Shown here piece after piece: positions 6,683-17,500 of a stretch of DNA of 64,000 bases. Both the position numbers and the translations under genes were made by a program. Source of the DNA: Flavobacteriales bacterium (lineage in GTDB: Bacteria > Bacteroidota > Bacteroidia > CAIKAF01); the NCBI GenBank assembly GCA_022402535.1, contig JAKRSD010000026.1, positions 1-64,000 of the forward strand, given 5' to 3'. Numbering within the stretch: the first letter of the stretch is position 1; the number at the start of each line of letters is the position of its first letter. The notes beneath the pieces were generated by a model that was given only the letters and a program-made list of their open reading frames with translations, was not told where the DNA came from and searched no databases.

Positions 6683-8890
6683 ATGAAACAGATTTTTACG
6701 TATTGTCTTTTACTCCTTTTTTCCGCTTCGGTTTGCGCACAGCGCTCCGACGGAACGATACCGGTTTCTTTCACGGAAAATTTTGCCCAAACGGAACTTC
6801 CCAAACTGTCCATACCACGCCCCGAAGCTCAGATTCAGCAAATCCGGAGCACGGCTCCCGACGATAAAGTACTGGATTTCGGCGTGGCGATTCCGGTTTC
6901 GTTAAACCTGTTGGAAGCGGGTTTGGCCGAAAATACATCCGACGGTAAACGCATCATCCGTTTTGCATTGGAAGCCCCGGAGGCCTTTGGCATCAACCTG
7001 AATTTTGCCCGTTTTCAGCCCGGAAAATCCGGCAAACTCTGGGTGTATTCCGCCGATAAAACGCATGTAACGGGCGGCTTTGATATCCGTTCCGTGAATC
7101 CGGGTATTTCCTTTGCCACGGCACCGGTTCCCGGAGAAAAAACGATATTGGAATTTGTGTACGACCCGCAGGAGCCGGGCATCGAAGTAGAAATTGCCGA
7201 AGTGGTGTATGAATTTGAAGATTTATTTTCGACCGAACGGAATTTTGGAAGTTCGGGCGCCTGCAATATCAACATCAATTGTCCCGAATACACCGATAAA
7301 GCCAATCCGCGCCGTTCGGTGGCCATGATTCTTACGGCGAATAATGTGCGCAAATGCACGGGTACACTGGTGAACAATACCGCCGAAGACGGAAAACCGT
7401 ATTTTCTGACCGCCCGGCACTGCAACACCACGGCCAACAGCATTTTCATGTTTAATTACGAAAGTCCCGATTGCAGCAATCTGGACGGACCCATCAATCA
7501 AACCCTGCAGGGATGCACCATTCTGGTGAATTCTGCCCCGAGCGATGTGACCCTGCTCGAGCTTTCTTCGCCGCCTCCCGGTTCTTTTTTCACGTATTTT
7601 TCGGGTTGGAATGCCAATCCCGTAGCGCCGGATTCTTCCTATACCATTCACCATCCGCGGGGCGATATCAAAAAAATCAGTGTGGACCGGAACCTTGCGG
7701 TGGAATCGCCTTATGCACCCGGCGATGTGATTCCGAACCATTGGAAAATCCTGAACTGGGAATCGGGCACCACCGAACCGGGTTCTTCGGGATCGCCCTT
7801 ATTCAATTTTCAGAATCAGGTGCTGGGCCAACTGCACGGCGGACAGGCCACCTGTGCCAACAGCGTGAACGATTATTACGGCCGGTTCGATTATTCGTGG
7901 AACGGCGAAGGCACGCCTGAAACAGCACTTCGTTTTTGGCTGGATCCCTTGAATACGGGCCAAACCCAACTCAACGGCTTTGATTTTAATGCACCCGATT
8001 ACGAAACCGATCTGGCCATGTTGGGCATTTCCGTTTCGGATACCCTGCTCTGCGGCACTTCCGCCAATTTTGTGGTTACCCTGCGCAACGAAGGGCTGCT
8101 GCCTGTTTCGCAATTCACCGTGCGCTTATACGAAAATGGGGTAGAGGCGGCTTCTGCCCAGTTTACCCAAACCTTGCAGTACGGACATACGTTTTCGGTG
8201 AGTTTTACGGATATTCCCGTGGGTATGGGGGTGTCTGAATTTTCGGCCAGGGTAGAAGCCGAAGGGTTACTTTCGGATGAAAACCCCGCGAATGATACCG
8301 CCTTCCGGCAGATGAACCGCATTGAGGGCGAAGAAATTCAGGTTTCGTTTCTTTATGATTTATTCAGCGGCGAAACCAAATGGGGCATTTACACCCAGGA
8401 CGGTTCACCCGTGTATCTTTCGGGTCCGGCCGCACCGTTTCAGAATGAAGTAAAATCGCTCTGCCTCGCCGACGGCTGTTATATGTTCCGGGTTACGGAT
8501 TCGGGCAACGACGGAATCTGCTGTTCGGGTGGAGAAGGTTCGTTTGAAATTACCGGCGAAAACGGAGAAGTCATCCTCAGTTATGCCCCTTTCGAAAATC
8601 TTTTTGAACAGAAGTTTTGTGTGCCCGCGCTGCCGGTAGGTTGGGAGCCGCTTTTTCAGATTTACCCGAATCCGGCGCAAAACATGGTGAATATTAAACT
8701 GCAATCCTATGCCGAAGGCAATACCGGCGAAATTACGCTCTTCAGCCCGGAGGGCAAGGTGTTGGTAAGACAAACGGAAAGCTTAAAATATTTAAATACT
8801 TTTGACGTTTCGGAGTGGGCTTCGGGAGTTTATTTTGTAAGAGTTTCCGTGGGAAAATTGAAGAGCGTCCAGAAATTTATAAAGTTATAA
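6683..8890 (+). CDS. Secreted trypsin-like serine protease with T9SS sorting domain
   Basis: A 735-residue protein. Residues 1-20 are a signal peptide ending at CAQ. Residues about 195-440 are a chymotrypsin-fold protease resembling lysyl endopeptidase (Achromobacter protease I). The triad is visible as H246 in TARHC, D288 in DVTLLEL and S369 in GSSGSP. A CARDB-like beta domain follows at about 445-560, then a cysteine-containing beta domain with SGNDGICCSGGEG. The last 80 residues are a type A T9SS sorting domain (YPNPAQNMV ... GVYFVRV). It should be secreted or surface-attached. Specificity for lysine is suggested by fold similarity only. Confidence 0.92.
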   Translation: MKQIFTYCLLLLFSASVCAQRSDGTIPVSFTENFAQTELPKLSIPRPEAQIQQIRSTAPDDKVLDFGVAIPVSLNLLEAGLAENTSDGKRIIRFALEAPEAFGINLNFARFQPGKSGKLWVYSADKTHVTGGFDIRSVNPGISFATAPVPGEKTILEFVYDPQEPGIEVEIAEVVYEFEDLFSTERNFGSSGACNININCPEYTDKANPRRSVAMILTANNVRKCTGTLVNNTAEDGKPYFLTARHCNTTANSIFMFNYESPDCSNLDGPINQTLQGCTILVNSAPSDVTLLELSSPPPGSFFTYFSGWNANPVAPDSSYTIHHPRGDIKKISVDRNLAVESPYAPGDVIPNHWKILNWESGTTEPGSSGSPLFNFQNQVLGQLHGGQATCANSVNDYYGRFDYSWNGEGTPETALRFWLDPLNTGQTQLNGFDFNAPDYETDLAMLGISVSDTLLCGTSANFVVTLRNEGLLPVSQFTVRLYENGVEAASAQFTQTLQYGHTFSVSFTDIPVGMGVSEFSARVEAEGLLSDENPANDTAFRQMNRIEGEEIQVSFLYDLFSGETKWGIYTQDGSPVYLSGPAAPFQNEVKSLCLADGCYMFRVTDSGNDGICCSGGEGSFEITGENGEVILSYAPFENLFEQKFCVPALPVGWEPLFQIYPNPAQNMVNIKLQSYAEGNTGEITLFSPEGKVLVRQTESLKYLNTFDVSEWASGVYFVRVSVGKLKSVQKFIKL

Positions 8891-8894
8891 CAGA

Positions 8895-9533
8895 TTGAAA
8901 AAAATAGGATTCATATTGCTGGCGGTTCTGCTGATTATCCAAACCGGATGGGGGCAGGAGCGCAAAGTGGTGCAGATTACCGGCGTGGTAACGGAAAGTG
9001 ATACCGGCAAAGGAATTCCTTTTGCCACCGTAAGGGTAAAAGGGACCAACCGCGGAACGATTACTGATTTCTACGGATTTTTCAGCATCGTTTCCCGCGA
9101 AGCGGATACACTGGTATTCAGTTCCGTGGGATACGAACCCCAGATTGTTTTTCTGCCGGCCAAACTGGAAGACCAGAACTACTACATGATGGTGAAAATG
9201 GATGTGGACACCATACAATTGAAAACCGTGCGGGTGGGGCCCATCAGCAAAGAAGGGTTTGCCGATGCTTTTCTGAACCTGAAAATTAAAGACGACGATT
9301 ACGAGCGGGCCATGAAAAACCTCTCGCAACAGGAACTGGATATTATTCGCATGGGAACGCCTATGGACGGAAGCACCAATTTCAAAAACGTGGTGCATCA
9401 GCGCAATGCCGCCATGTATTCGGCGGGCGGACTGCCCTCACCCAGTTTCCTGAATCCGTTTGCCTGGGCGCAATTTTTCAAAGCTATAAAACAGGGGAAA
9501 TTTAAAGACCCGTATAAGGATATTCGCAACTAA
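8895..9533 (+). CDS. Carboxypeptidase-like regulatory domain protein, exported
   Basis: A 212-residue protein. A signal peptide (residues 1-20, ending GWGQ) is followed by a carboxypeptidase-D regulatory-like beta-sandwich at about residues 27-100, with the typical GVVTESDTGKGIPFATVRVKGT opening. The rest is polar and unassigned. No ATG fits; the TTG at 8895, 4 bases after the protease stop, gives a perfect signal peptide and is taken as the start. It probably belongs to one operon with the protease and the TonB receptor downstream. Confidence 0.8.
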   Translation: MKKIGFILLAVLLIIQTGWGQERKVVQITGVVTESDTGKGIPFATVRVKGTNRGTITDFYGFFSIVSREADTLVFSSVGYEPQIVFLPAKLEDQNYYMMVKMDVDTIQLKTVRVGPISKEGFADAFLNLKIKDDDYERAMKNLSQQELDIIRMGTPMDGSTNFKNVVHQRNAAMYSAGGLPSPSFLNPFAWAQFFKAIKQGKFKDPYKDIRN

Positions 9534-9543
9534 CCCCCGATTG

Positions 9544-12048
9544 ATGGCCTTTTTCCGGTACGTATTTTCATTGGTTTTATTACTCATTTCCCTTGCGGGA
9601 TTTTCGCAGGATGCCATTCTATTCGGCCGAATTACCGATGAGCAGAATAAACCCGTGGTGGAAGCCGCAGTGGCCGTTATCGGCGGAAAAGGAACCACCA
9701 CCGACGAAAACGGATTTTATGAATTAACGCTTAAACCCGGTACACTCGATATTACGGTTTCGCACCTGAACTATGACCGCAAAACCCTTACCCTGAAACT
9801 GACTGCCGGCGAAAAAAAAGAACTGAATTTCCGGTTAAATGCTTCGCAGCGTGTCATCAGCGAGGTGGAAATTACCAGCGAACGTTACGAAGGAACCAGC
9901 ACCATTTCCATAGACCCCGAAATTGCGAAAATCATTGCCACACCCGGCGATCCGTTTATGGCGCTCGTAAAAGCAGCCGCTTTGGGATTGGCTTCCAACA
10001 ATGAGTTAAGTTCGGGCTATTCGGTGCGTGGCGGAAATTTTGACGAAAACCTGATTTACGTAAACGATGTGGAAATTTACCGTCCGTTTCTTGCCCGTTC
10101 GGGGCAACAGGAAGGGTTGAGTTTTGTAAACTCCGATATGGTGGAAAATGTGGCCTTTTCGTCGGGAGGATATGAAGCCCGCTACGGAGATAAAATGTCG
10201 TCGGTACTGGATGTTACCTATAAACGTCCCACCCGTTTCAGAGCCAGTGTTTCGGGCGGTTTGCTGGGCGGCACCCTGCATGTGGAAGATGCCACACTCA
10301 AAAAACGACTGCGCTATGTGACGGGACTTCGTTTCCGGAGCAATAATTACATCCTGCGGGCATTGGATACCAAAGGCGAATACAAACCCTTTTTTGTGGA
10401 CTGGCAGGGTTATGTGGAATATTCCATACGCGAAAATCTGGAAATTTCCGCCCTCGGTATGTACAGCCTGAATTCGTACAATTTTGTGCCCCAAAACCGA
10501 CAGACTTCTTTTGGAACGGTGAATCAGGCGTATAGCCTCCGTGTGTTTTTCGAGGGTAGGGAAGTAACCCGCTTCCGCACGGGATTGGGCGCTCTTACTC
10601 TCAATTATAAACCCATTGACGGCATGAGCCTGAAACTGATCGGCAGTTTTACCGATACCCGCGAAAGCGAACGGTTCGATGTGTTGGGTCAGTATTTTCT
10701 GGGTGAATTGGACAACAACCTCGGCAGCGAAACATTCGGACAAACCGTAAATGAAACCGGTGTGGGCAGTTACTTGAACCATGCCCGCAATTACTTAGAC
10801 GGACGAATCATCAACATTCAGCATAAAGGAACCCATACACTCAACGATATGGTTACGTTCCGCTGGGGAGCCGGCTATAACAAAGAATTGATTGATGACC
10901 GAATCCGCGAATGGAATGCCGTGGATTCTACCGGGTATTTTCTGCCCTATTTCGGACCGCAGGACACGGCTTCCAATGCCTTGCCTTATTTTCTGAAAAG
11001 CACCATCAACCTCAATAACGACCGTTTTACGGCGTACTACGAAAACGCATTTACTTTCCGCACGGCCGACAGTACCCGCATTTTGCTGAATGTGGGCGTG
11101 AGGGCGCAATATTTTTCGTTCAATAATGAGTTTTTTGCTTCGCCGCGGCTGAGTCTGGGTATTATTCCCAACTGGAAACGCAAAGCCGTTTTCCGGGTTG
11201 CCGGCGGATTGTATTATCAGCAGTTATTTTATCGTGAATACAGAAATCTGTTCGGTCAGGTAAATACCGATATCAAGGCGCAGCGTAGTGTGCACGCCAT
11301 TGTCGGGTTCGATTATGTGTTCAAAATCTGGAAACGGCCGTTTAAATTCACCACCGAGGCGTATTACAAATACATGGACCGGCTCATTCCTTACGAAGTG
11401 GATAATATCCGCCTTCGGTATTATGCCGAGAACAATGCGAAAGGATTTGCCGCCGGAATCGACTTTAAAATCAACGGAGAATTTGTGAAAGGCGTGGAAA
11501 GCTGGGCCAGTCTTTCCATCATGGGCACACAGGAAGATATTCTGAATGATTTCTTTTATCAGAAGTACGATATCAACGGAAATAAAGTGCTGCCGGGTTC
11601 CAATGCCGTGGCAGTGGACAGTTCCATCGTATTTCCGGGCTATATTCCCCGCCCGATGGATCAGCGGGTGAATTTTGCCATTTTCTTCCAGGATAATATT
11701 CCCAAACTGCCCGATTTTAAAGTAAACGTAACCCTGGTGTTGGGAACGGGAATGCCTTACGGACCGCCCAGTTATGACCGCTTCCGCGATACACTCCGCA
11801 TGCCTTTTTACCGCCGCGTAGATATCGGGTTTTCGTATCAGCTGTTGCGAGCCGAACGCAAAATCAAAAAGAAAACCTTCCTCAATTACTTCCGCAGCGC
11901 CTGGATAGGCGTGGATGTGTTTAACCTGCTGGGTATCAATAATACGGTTTCGTACCTTTGGATTCGCGATACGGGAAGCCGCGTATATTCCGTGCCGACC
12001 TACCTTACACCCAGGTTGATTAACGCCCGTTTTGTGATAGATTTTTAA
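9544..12048 (+). CDS. TonB-dependent receptor with CarboxypepD_reg-like domain
   Basis: An 834-residue outer-membrane receptor. The signal peptide ends near residue 21 (AGFSQ). Residues 25-105 are a carboxypeptidase-regulatory-like domain (GRITDEQNKPVVEAAVAVIGG). A plug domain follows at about 120-225, with SGYSVRGGNFDENLIYVNDVE, then a 22-strand-type barrel ending in LINARFVIDF with a terminal phenylalanine. The substrate is unknown; there is no SusD partner. ATG at 9544 is preferred over the TTG at 9541. The small exported protein just upstream shares the same N-terminal domain type. Confidence 0.92.
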   Translation: MAFFRYVFSLVLLLISLAGFSQDAILFGRITDEQNKPVVEAAVAVIGGKGTTTDENGFYELTLKPGTLDITVSHLNYDRKTLTLKLTAGEKKELNFRLNASQRVISEVEITSERYEGTSTISIDPEIAKIIATPGDPFMALVKAAALGLASNNELSSGYSVRGGNFDENLIYVNDVEIYRPFLARSGQQEGLSFVNSDMVENVAFSSGGYEARYGDKMSSVLDVTYKRPTRFRASVSGGLLGGTLHVEDATLKKRLRYVTGLRFRSNNYILRALDTKGEYKPFFVDWQGYVEYSIRENLEISALGMYSLNSYNFVPQNRQTSFGTVNQAYSLRVFFEGREVTRFRTGLGALTLNYKPIDGMSLKLIGSFTDTRESERFDVLGQYFLGELDNNLGSETFGQTVNETGVGSYLNHARNYLDGRIINIQHKGTHTLNDMVTFRWGAGYNKELIDDRIREWNAVDSTGYFLPYFGPQDTASNALPYFLKSTINLNNDRFTAYYENAFTFRTADSTRILLNVGVRAQYFSFNNEFFASPRLSLGIIPNWKRKAVFRVAGGLYYQQLFYREYRNLFGQVNTDIKAQRSVHAIVGFDYVFKIWKRPFKFTTEAYYKYMDRLIPYEVDNIRLRYYAENNAKGFAAGIDFKINGEFVKGVESWASLSIMGTQEDILNDFFYQKYDINGNKVLPGSNAVAVDSSIVFPGYIPRPMDQRVNFAIFFQDNIPKLPDFKVNVTLVLGTGMPYGPPSYDRFRDTLRMPFYRRVDIGFSYQLLRAERKIKKKTFLNYFRSAWIGVDVFNLLGINNTVSYLWIRDTGSRVYSVPTYLTPRLINARFVIDF

Positions 12049-12059
12049 GTTTCGGGGCT

Positions 12060-12416
12060 ATGAGAAAATTTCTGAAATCGTTTGTGTTTGTGGGCAAGGG
12101 GCTTCTGTATGCCATCAAAACCCAGCCCAATTTCAGATTTGAACTTTTTTGCTGTATGGCCGTGATTTTCGCCGGATTTTATTTTCAGATTACGGCCGTA
12201 GAATGGTTGGTTTGTCTGCTTTGTATGGCCGGCATTCTGGTGGCTGAACTCATCAACACTTCTATTGAAACGCTTACCGATCTGGTTTCGCCCGAGTATA
12301 ATCCGTTAGCAGGCAAAGCGAAAGATTTAGCTGCGGCTGCCGTATTTTTGGCTGCTGTTTTTTCGGCGGTGGCCGGTCTCATTATTTTTGTGCCTTATCT
12401 TGCAGCATGGTTTTAA
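12060..12416 (+). CDS. dgkA: Diacylglycerol/undecaprenol kinase family protein
   Basis: A 118-residue membrane protein with three helices and the family signature (A)ELINTSIETLTDLV, followed by AGKAKDLAAAAV. It uses ATP to phosphorylate diacylglycerol or undecaprenol at the inner membrane. Length is normal. It starts 11 bases after the receptor gene and overlaps the next gene by 10 bases. Confidence 0.93.
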   Translation: MRKFLKSFVFVGKGLLYAIKTQPNFRFELFCCMAVIFAGFYFQITAVEWLVCLLCMAGILVAELINTSIETLTDLVSPEYNPLAGKAKDLAAAAVFLAAVFSAVAGLIIFVPYLAAWF

Positions 12417-12787
12417 AGAGCCGATATATCATCATTGTGGGCATGGCCTTACTGACGACCTTTTTTGCGGGTTGCGTTAACCGGGAGGAAGATATTCCCG
12501 ACTTTGAAGTGTATGACGAAGAACAGTTTGCCGATATTCTTTTTGACCTTACGCTGGTGGAAGCCGCATACAGGATTAACAGGGCTTCGCCCGATGCGCA
12601 GCTCAAAAAGAACCTGATTTACAAAGCCGTACTTGTCAATCATAATACAGATAGTCTTACCTTTGATTTGAACTGGAACTATTACAGCGCCGAAACCGAA
12701 AAAATGGTGAGCGTGTATGAACGGGTTACCCAAAAAATAGATGAACAGCGATCGCTGCGTGGAGTAGCGGTTAAAAACGAAGAATAA
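12407..12787 (+). CDS. DUF4296 lipoprotein
   Basis: A 126-residue lipoprotein with a lipobox FAGC and a DUF4296-type domain after it (PDFEVYDEEQFADILFDLTLVEAAY ... KAVLVNHNTD). DUF4296 is a Bacteroidota family of unknown function. It overlaps dgkA by 10 bases and precedes a cytochrome gene by 7 bases, so all three are probably co-transcribed. Confidence 0.85.
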   Translation: MVLKSRYIIIVGMALLTTFFAGCVNREEDIPDFEVYDEEQFADILFDLTLVEAAYRINRASPDAQLKKNLIYKAVLVNHNTDSLTFDLNWNYYSAETEKMVSVYERVTQKIDEQRSLRGVAVKNEE

Positions 12788-12794
12788 CACACAT

Positions 12795-13265
12795 ATGAAA
12801 AAGAATATTATCACTCTGGCTTCCTTACTGTTGATTCTTGTATTTTCCTGCGGAGAAAAGTCCACATCAACGGCAAAGGACGGAACGGATTCCACCGGAA
12901 AAGCCTGCCTGGCTCCTTCAGACAGAAATCCCAACGGGGCATCGGAACTGGCTTCTCTGATGCGGGTCATGGAAGAACAGACCGAAATCTGGAAAAAAGA
13001 AATTCTGGAAAATACACCGGCGCTCAGCCCCGTACCTGAATCATTTTCCACATTAAAAACAGCCTCCGTAACCGATGCGGATATGAAAAATGAAAATTTC
13101 GATGGTTTTGCAGATGATTTTATCAGCTATGCCAATACTTTGGTTGCTTCAAAACCCGAAGATCGAAAAACGGCTTTCAACTCGCTGGTTGGCGGATGTA
13201 TGACCTGTCACACCCAGATGTGTCCGGGGCCCATCAAACGCATCAATAAATTCTACTTTGAGTAA
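12795..13265 (+). CDS. Monohaem c-type cytochrome lipoprotein
   Basis: A 156-residue protein with a lipobox (VFSCGEK) and one haem-c motif CMTCH (C135, C138, H139) close to the C-terminus. The placement of CxxCH at the end of a helical domain resembles class II cytochromes c. It probably transfers electrons at the periplasmic face; partner unknown. It converges on the next gene with only 5 bases between stops and no terminator visible. Confidence 0.8.
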   Translation: MKKNIITLASLLLILVFSCGEKSTSTAKDGTDSTGKACLAPSDRNPNGASELASLMRVMEEQTEIWKKEILENTPALSPVPESFSTLKTASVTDADMKNENFDGFADDFISYANTLVASKPEDRKTAFNSLVGGCMTCHTQMCPGPIKRINKFYFE

Positions 13266-13270
13266 CCGGT

Positions 13271-14431
13271 TTAGCGGTTCAGAATCCAACGCAGATTCTC
13301 TTTTTCTTCGTTTGTTTCCAGGGTGATGATGTAAATGCCGTTGGAAAGATGTTCCGGAACGGAAATCCATGAACTCACACCTTTCGATTTGAAAACCGAT
13401 TGACCCGTGAGCGAAGTAATTTCTATGTTTTTAATGCTTTTATCCCCTGCGAAATAAAGGATGTTTCCATAACAGGGATTGGGGTAAACCCTAAAGTTTG
13501 TGGAAGGTTCCGCCTCCGGAATCGCTGCATAACCTAATATATCGTATTGCATATAAATAGCATCCACGGGACCAAAATTGGCGTCGGAATGGACAAAGGT
13601 TACTAAGGGAAGATATGCCCCCGGTATGAACAAATGGGTCTGGGAACGGTCGAACATTAAACCCTGTGAAAGTCCGAACGCATTCAACAGCATATCCGGA
13701 ACAATCTGTCCGTCCACAAAAAAGCTGTCGATGGTAATGGTTTTGCTGCGCTGCATCAGACAAGGGTAAGTAGCCGTTCCGCCATTTACGGGTATGATTG
13801 CCTGCCCATAGCCGATGATTTCTTCGTAGCGTATTTCTTGGGTTTTCTTTACAAATGGTGTCTGATTATATCCCGCCAACGCAAAGGAAATGGAACCATT
13901 CACGGTGATAAATGATTCCTCAGCGTGAATACCGGGATACGTTTGCGGAAAGCGGTAAGTGAAATTGCCGGGTACGGATGTCGCTGCCTGTTCATGAATA
14001 ATGAGGCTGTCACCGGCAGTGCCCGAAATATATTCCAGATCATACGCAAAGCGCGGATAGTGTCGCCCGATAATCTGATTTCCGTCCTGACCGAAATGCA
14101 TATACAGTTCGTACGGAATAAATGTGCCTTTGATATAGTCCTGATAACCCGGTTCTACAATATTGGCCTGGGTGAAAAAAGTATCTCTGGAGGCATAAAA
14201 GTTTTTGGGTTGCGGATTTACTCTCGTGTGTGAAGAAAAATCCCAGGTTTGGTTTTCGCCGGATGCGGGTTGAAAAAGTGTTCCTTCTAACGAAACCCGG
14301 GTGAATTGTTTGGGCATTTCATAGGCTTCGGGTGCAAAATCGGAAAAAGTGAATACCGGTGAGGTTTGCGCATCTGCCTGAAACGCACAAAACAAAATGC
14401 CGAAAATGCCGAGGGTAAGTAGTCTGTACAT
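13271..14431 (-). CDS. T9SS-sorted secreted protein, unknown function
   Basis: A 386-residue protein with a signal peptide (residues 1-21, QADAQ) and a C-terminal T9SS type A sorting domain of about 75 residues (FRVYPNPCYGN ... NGIYIITLE). The 290-residue middle is rich in aromatic residues and beta-prone, with no catalytic motif I recognise. It is transcribed alone from a good TAnnTTTG box and converges with the cytochrome gene. Confidence 0.8.
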   Translation of the reverse strand: MYRLLTLGIFGILFCAFQADAQTSPVFTFSDFAPEAYEMPKQFTRVSLEGTLFQPASGENQTWDFSSHTRVNPQPKNFYASRDTFFTQANIVEPGYQDYIKGTFIPYELYMHFGQDGNQIIGRHYPRFAYDLEYISGTAGDSLIIHEQAATSVPGNFTYRFPQTYPGIHAEESFITVNGSISFALAGYNQTPFVKKTQEIRYEEIIGYGQAIIPVNGGTATYPCLMQRSKTITIDSFFVDGQIVPDMLLNAFGLSQGLMFDRSQTHLFIPGAYLPLVTFVHSDANFGPVDAIYMQYDILGYAAIPEAEPSTNFRVYPNPCYGNILYFAGDKSIKNIEITSLTGQSVFKSKGVSSWISVPEHLSNGIYIITLETNEEKENLRWILNR

Positions 14432-14448
14432 AAGCAGTTTAGTTTAGT

Positions 14449-14456
14449 CAAAGGTA
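14449..14456 (-). promoter_or_regulatory. Candidate -7 box TACCTTTG
   Basis: A perfect TAnnTTTG box on the minus strand, 17 bases upstream of the ATG at 14431. The -33 region holds only a T-rich match. Confidence 0.55.
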
Positions 14457-14488
14457 TCCGGAGTTTTGGATAAAACTATTTTACAAAA

Positions 14489-14521
14489 AAAAACACCCGC
14501 ATTTTTTGATGCAGGTGTTTT
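14489..14521 (-). terminator. Rho-independent terminator of the 14538-17858 gene
   Basis: Stem AAAACACCCGCAT / ATGCAGGTGTTTT (one mismatch) with a short T-rich loop. On the minus strand it is followed by a run of eight T. It lies 17 bases after the stop of the giant PKD gene. Confidence 0.85.
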
Positions 14522-14537
14522 CTGGTTTAGTTTTTAC

Positions 14538-17500
14538 TTATCGAACAATCAACCTAAGATTTACCGTCTCGTTTTGGACATTTACTTCTATAATATAAAT
14601 TCCGGGTTTCAGCCCTAAATTTTTGGCAGACAGGGTAACCGGAGTTTCAGAAATAGTGGATTTTTCAAACAATACCTTACCATGCATATCTGTGATTCTA
14701 ATCCGGTCTATGGGTGCTGAGTCAGACGTTACTAATGTAAATAAATCTTCGGATGGATTGGGTTGCAATCCCAATAGAGAAATATTGTTTTCTGAAATAC
14801 CGACATTAAGCGTCAACGAAAGTGTCAATGTCTCCGTGCCGCATTCGTTAGTGAGTACTACGGTTACGGTGTAATTTCCGTTACCGGAATACGTATGTTC
14901 AGGTGCATTATCTGAAGATGTGTTTCCATCTCCAAAATCCCAGGCGGCAGTATAAGGCGAAGAAATTCCGCTCACCGAGAAGTTGTAGGTAAATCCGTTT
15001 TGATTTGAAACGATGCTTCCGCCGGATGGAGGAGAAATGATATTCAGATTAACGATTGTAGAAGCCGTGGTCAGATTTTGCGAAGTACAGGTTACCAGAC
15101 ATCGGAAGAAAGCGTGTGTTCCGGCCGTAGCATTATAATCGCTGTTGTTGGCTCCGTTAATATCGGTAAATGTATTTCCATCTGTAGATTGTTGCCATTG
15201 GTATTCATAGAATACAGCCTGAGCGGCGTCCAATCCCGTGAGCGAAAGGGTAAAATCATCGCCCGTGCATAAGTCGGTTGAAATGGCTTGTGCTGTGGCC
15301 TGGTCAGGAGCCCCTTCGCAGCCCACAGTAATCAACAGGGTTGCCGTGTCCGATCCGCAGGCATTGGTGGCTGTGGCAGTAACGGTAAATGTACCGCCCG
15401 CCGCATACGTGTATGAGGGAGAACTTCCCATCCCGAATGCTCCGTTCCCAAAATTCCAAAATACAGAACTTGCATTTTGCAGTCCGTTTGCCGTAAACTG
15501 ATATTCGCCACCATTATGTGTTTCAGAGATAGAACCGATAACGGGTACAGGTATAAAATTCACGGAAATGATATTAGAAAACGCGCTTTGTCCACTGAGG
15601 GTACATGTCACTTCACAGCGGAAGAATGTGGTTTCACTGATATTGGTGGTATACGGAGATAAATCAGCCCCCGGAATATCATTAAAATTCACCCCGTCTG
15701 TGGAGGATTGCCACTGAAGAGAAAGCGTAGGTGAAATCAACGGATTCAGCCCCGTTATCTGTAGGGTGAAATCTTGCCCTAGACACACAGATTGTGCATT
15801 TGACGATATGGTTCCTCCGCTCGGAGTACCTTCACATCCGATAAAAATAGGCAGAGAGGCCGTGTCAGCCCCGCATGCATTGGTCACGATTAGCGTTACC
15901 GTATAAGCGCCGCCGGTAGTGTATGTATGCGTGGGTGAAGGAAGGGTAGATGTATTACCGTTTCCAAAGTTCCACGAGTATCCGGTAACGTTTTGAACGC
16001 CATTAGCGGTGAAGGTATATTGTCCCAGCGTATGTGTTTCGGAAATGGATGCAACGGAAGGCAATGGCGTTATAGAAACCAATACCTGCCCGGAGGTATC
16101 AGACAGCCCGCTTGCGCTGCAGGTAACAATACAGGCAAAGTATGTGGGCTGGGTTATGCTTGTGGAAAAAGTTTGGTTTGTGTCTCCGGGTGAAACGGTG
16201 AAATTGACACCATTCAACGAGGTAATCCACTGAAAAGAAAGGGATGGAACTTCACCGATACTGAGTCCGGAAAGAGAAAGAGATACATTTCCCCCACTGC
16301 ATACAGATGTGGCTCCTGCTACGGCATTACCAGGGTTTGGTGTTCCTGAGCATCCAAACACGATAGGAATGGCCTCATCTGCTCCCCGGTAGGCGGCAGC
16401 ACTTCTGGGTTCCTGGTCTATGTCGGTAAGCACATCGGGTAAAAGAGGCGCAAGCAATGCCGCATTTCCGATAGAAGCTCCGGTAAGATGCAGGTCAGTG
16501 AGTGATACAAAGTTCACCACGGCATCGTTTGAATTCACTTCGTTTCCGGGGGCTCTCACAGCCTGATATGGCGCAAACGTGGTGTATAAATCGGTTCCCC
16601 AGCGGATCATGAATCCGGGAGGACCATTGTATGTGTTATAATCCATGTTCATGGTGCCGGAAATATTGGTGGCTGCCATGGCAATATGTTGCAGTCCGGC
16701 TGTACCTCCGGTTCTTTCATTTACAAAGAGGTTATTTTCTATTTCAAATATGTTAGAAACATTGGAAGCCGTACGATAAAAAGCTGCCGAGCCCACGGCT
16801 CCTGCCGAACCTCCCGAATTTAAAACACCGCCTATTCGTACACTGTTATGAACCACTCTTCCCGATGTGGGATTAGAACCTGTATATTCTATGCCGATGA
16901 GTGTGGTATTCACCCCGTTTCCTGAAGTCAGGGACACGAAATTGTTATAAATAATCGAATGATTCACCCCAGAAACGGAACGGATATTAATGGCTTTCAC
17001 CGTTCCTGTACTGAATAAGTCATAAATCCGGTTATTACGTATAATCGTAGTATCTGTCTGCCCGTCATACAAAATTCCGAAAGCCCCCTGACCTGTTGTG
17101 GTGGTGTTGTAAATAGAACAGGAATCTATGGTCAGCTTACCCGTTCCGGCCTGACTCCATATAGCCACAAATATTACATTGGTGAATTCACACCCGAAAA
17201 TCACATTATTCCGGTTCGGATTAGCTGACGTCCCGCTTGAATTAAGCAAGTATCTGCCTGACAAGAACTTGCAATATTCTACCAGGTTGTCCGAATTGCC
17301 CGTCGGGTTTGCTGCCGATGTGCCGAAAAACAGCCCCCTTCCTGCACTGCCTGTTGTAGAATTTAAAAAGGTACAGTAACGGAGTTGATTAAAGCTTGCT
17401 CCATTGGTTAATGTAACCGTATTTGAACTGCTGGTTGTGCCCAGATTACTGAATGTAAGTTGGCCTACATTACCTGTTCCTCCCGGTCTTCCATCCAAAA

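Noticed and set aside
10006-10782. 258-codon open frame antisense to the TonB receptor
   Set aside because: No domain or start signal; lies wholly inside a well-supported receptor gene.
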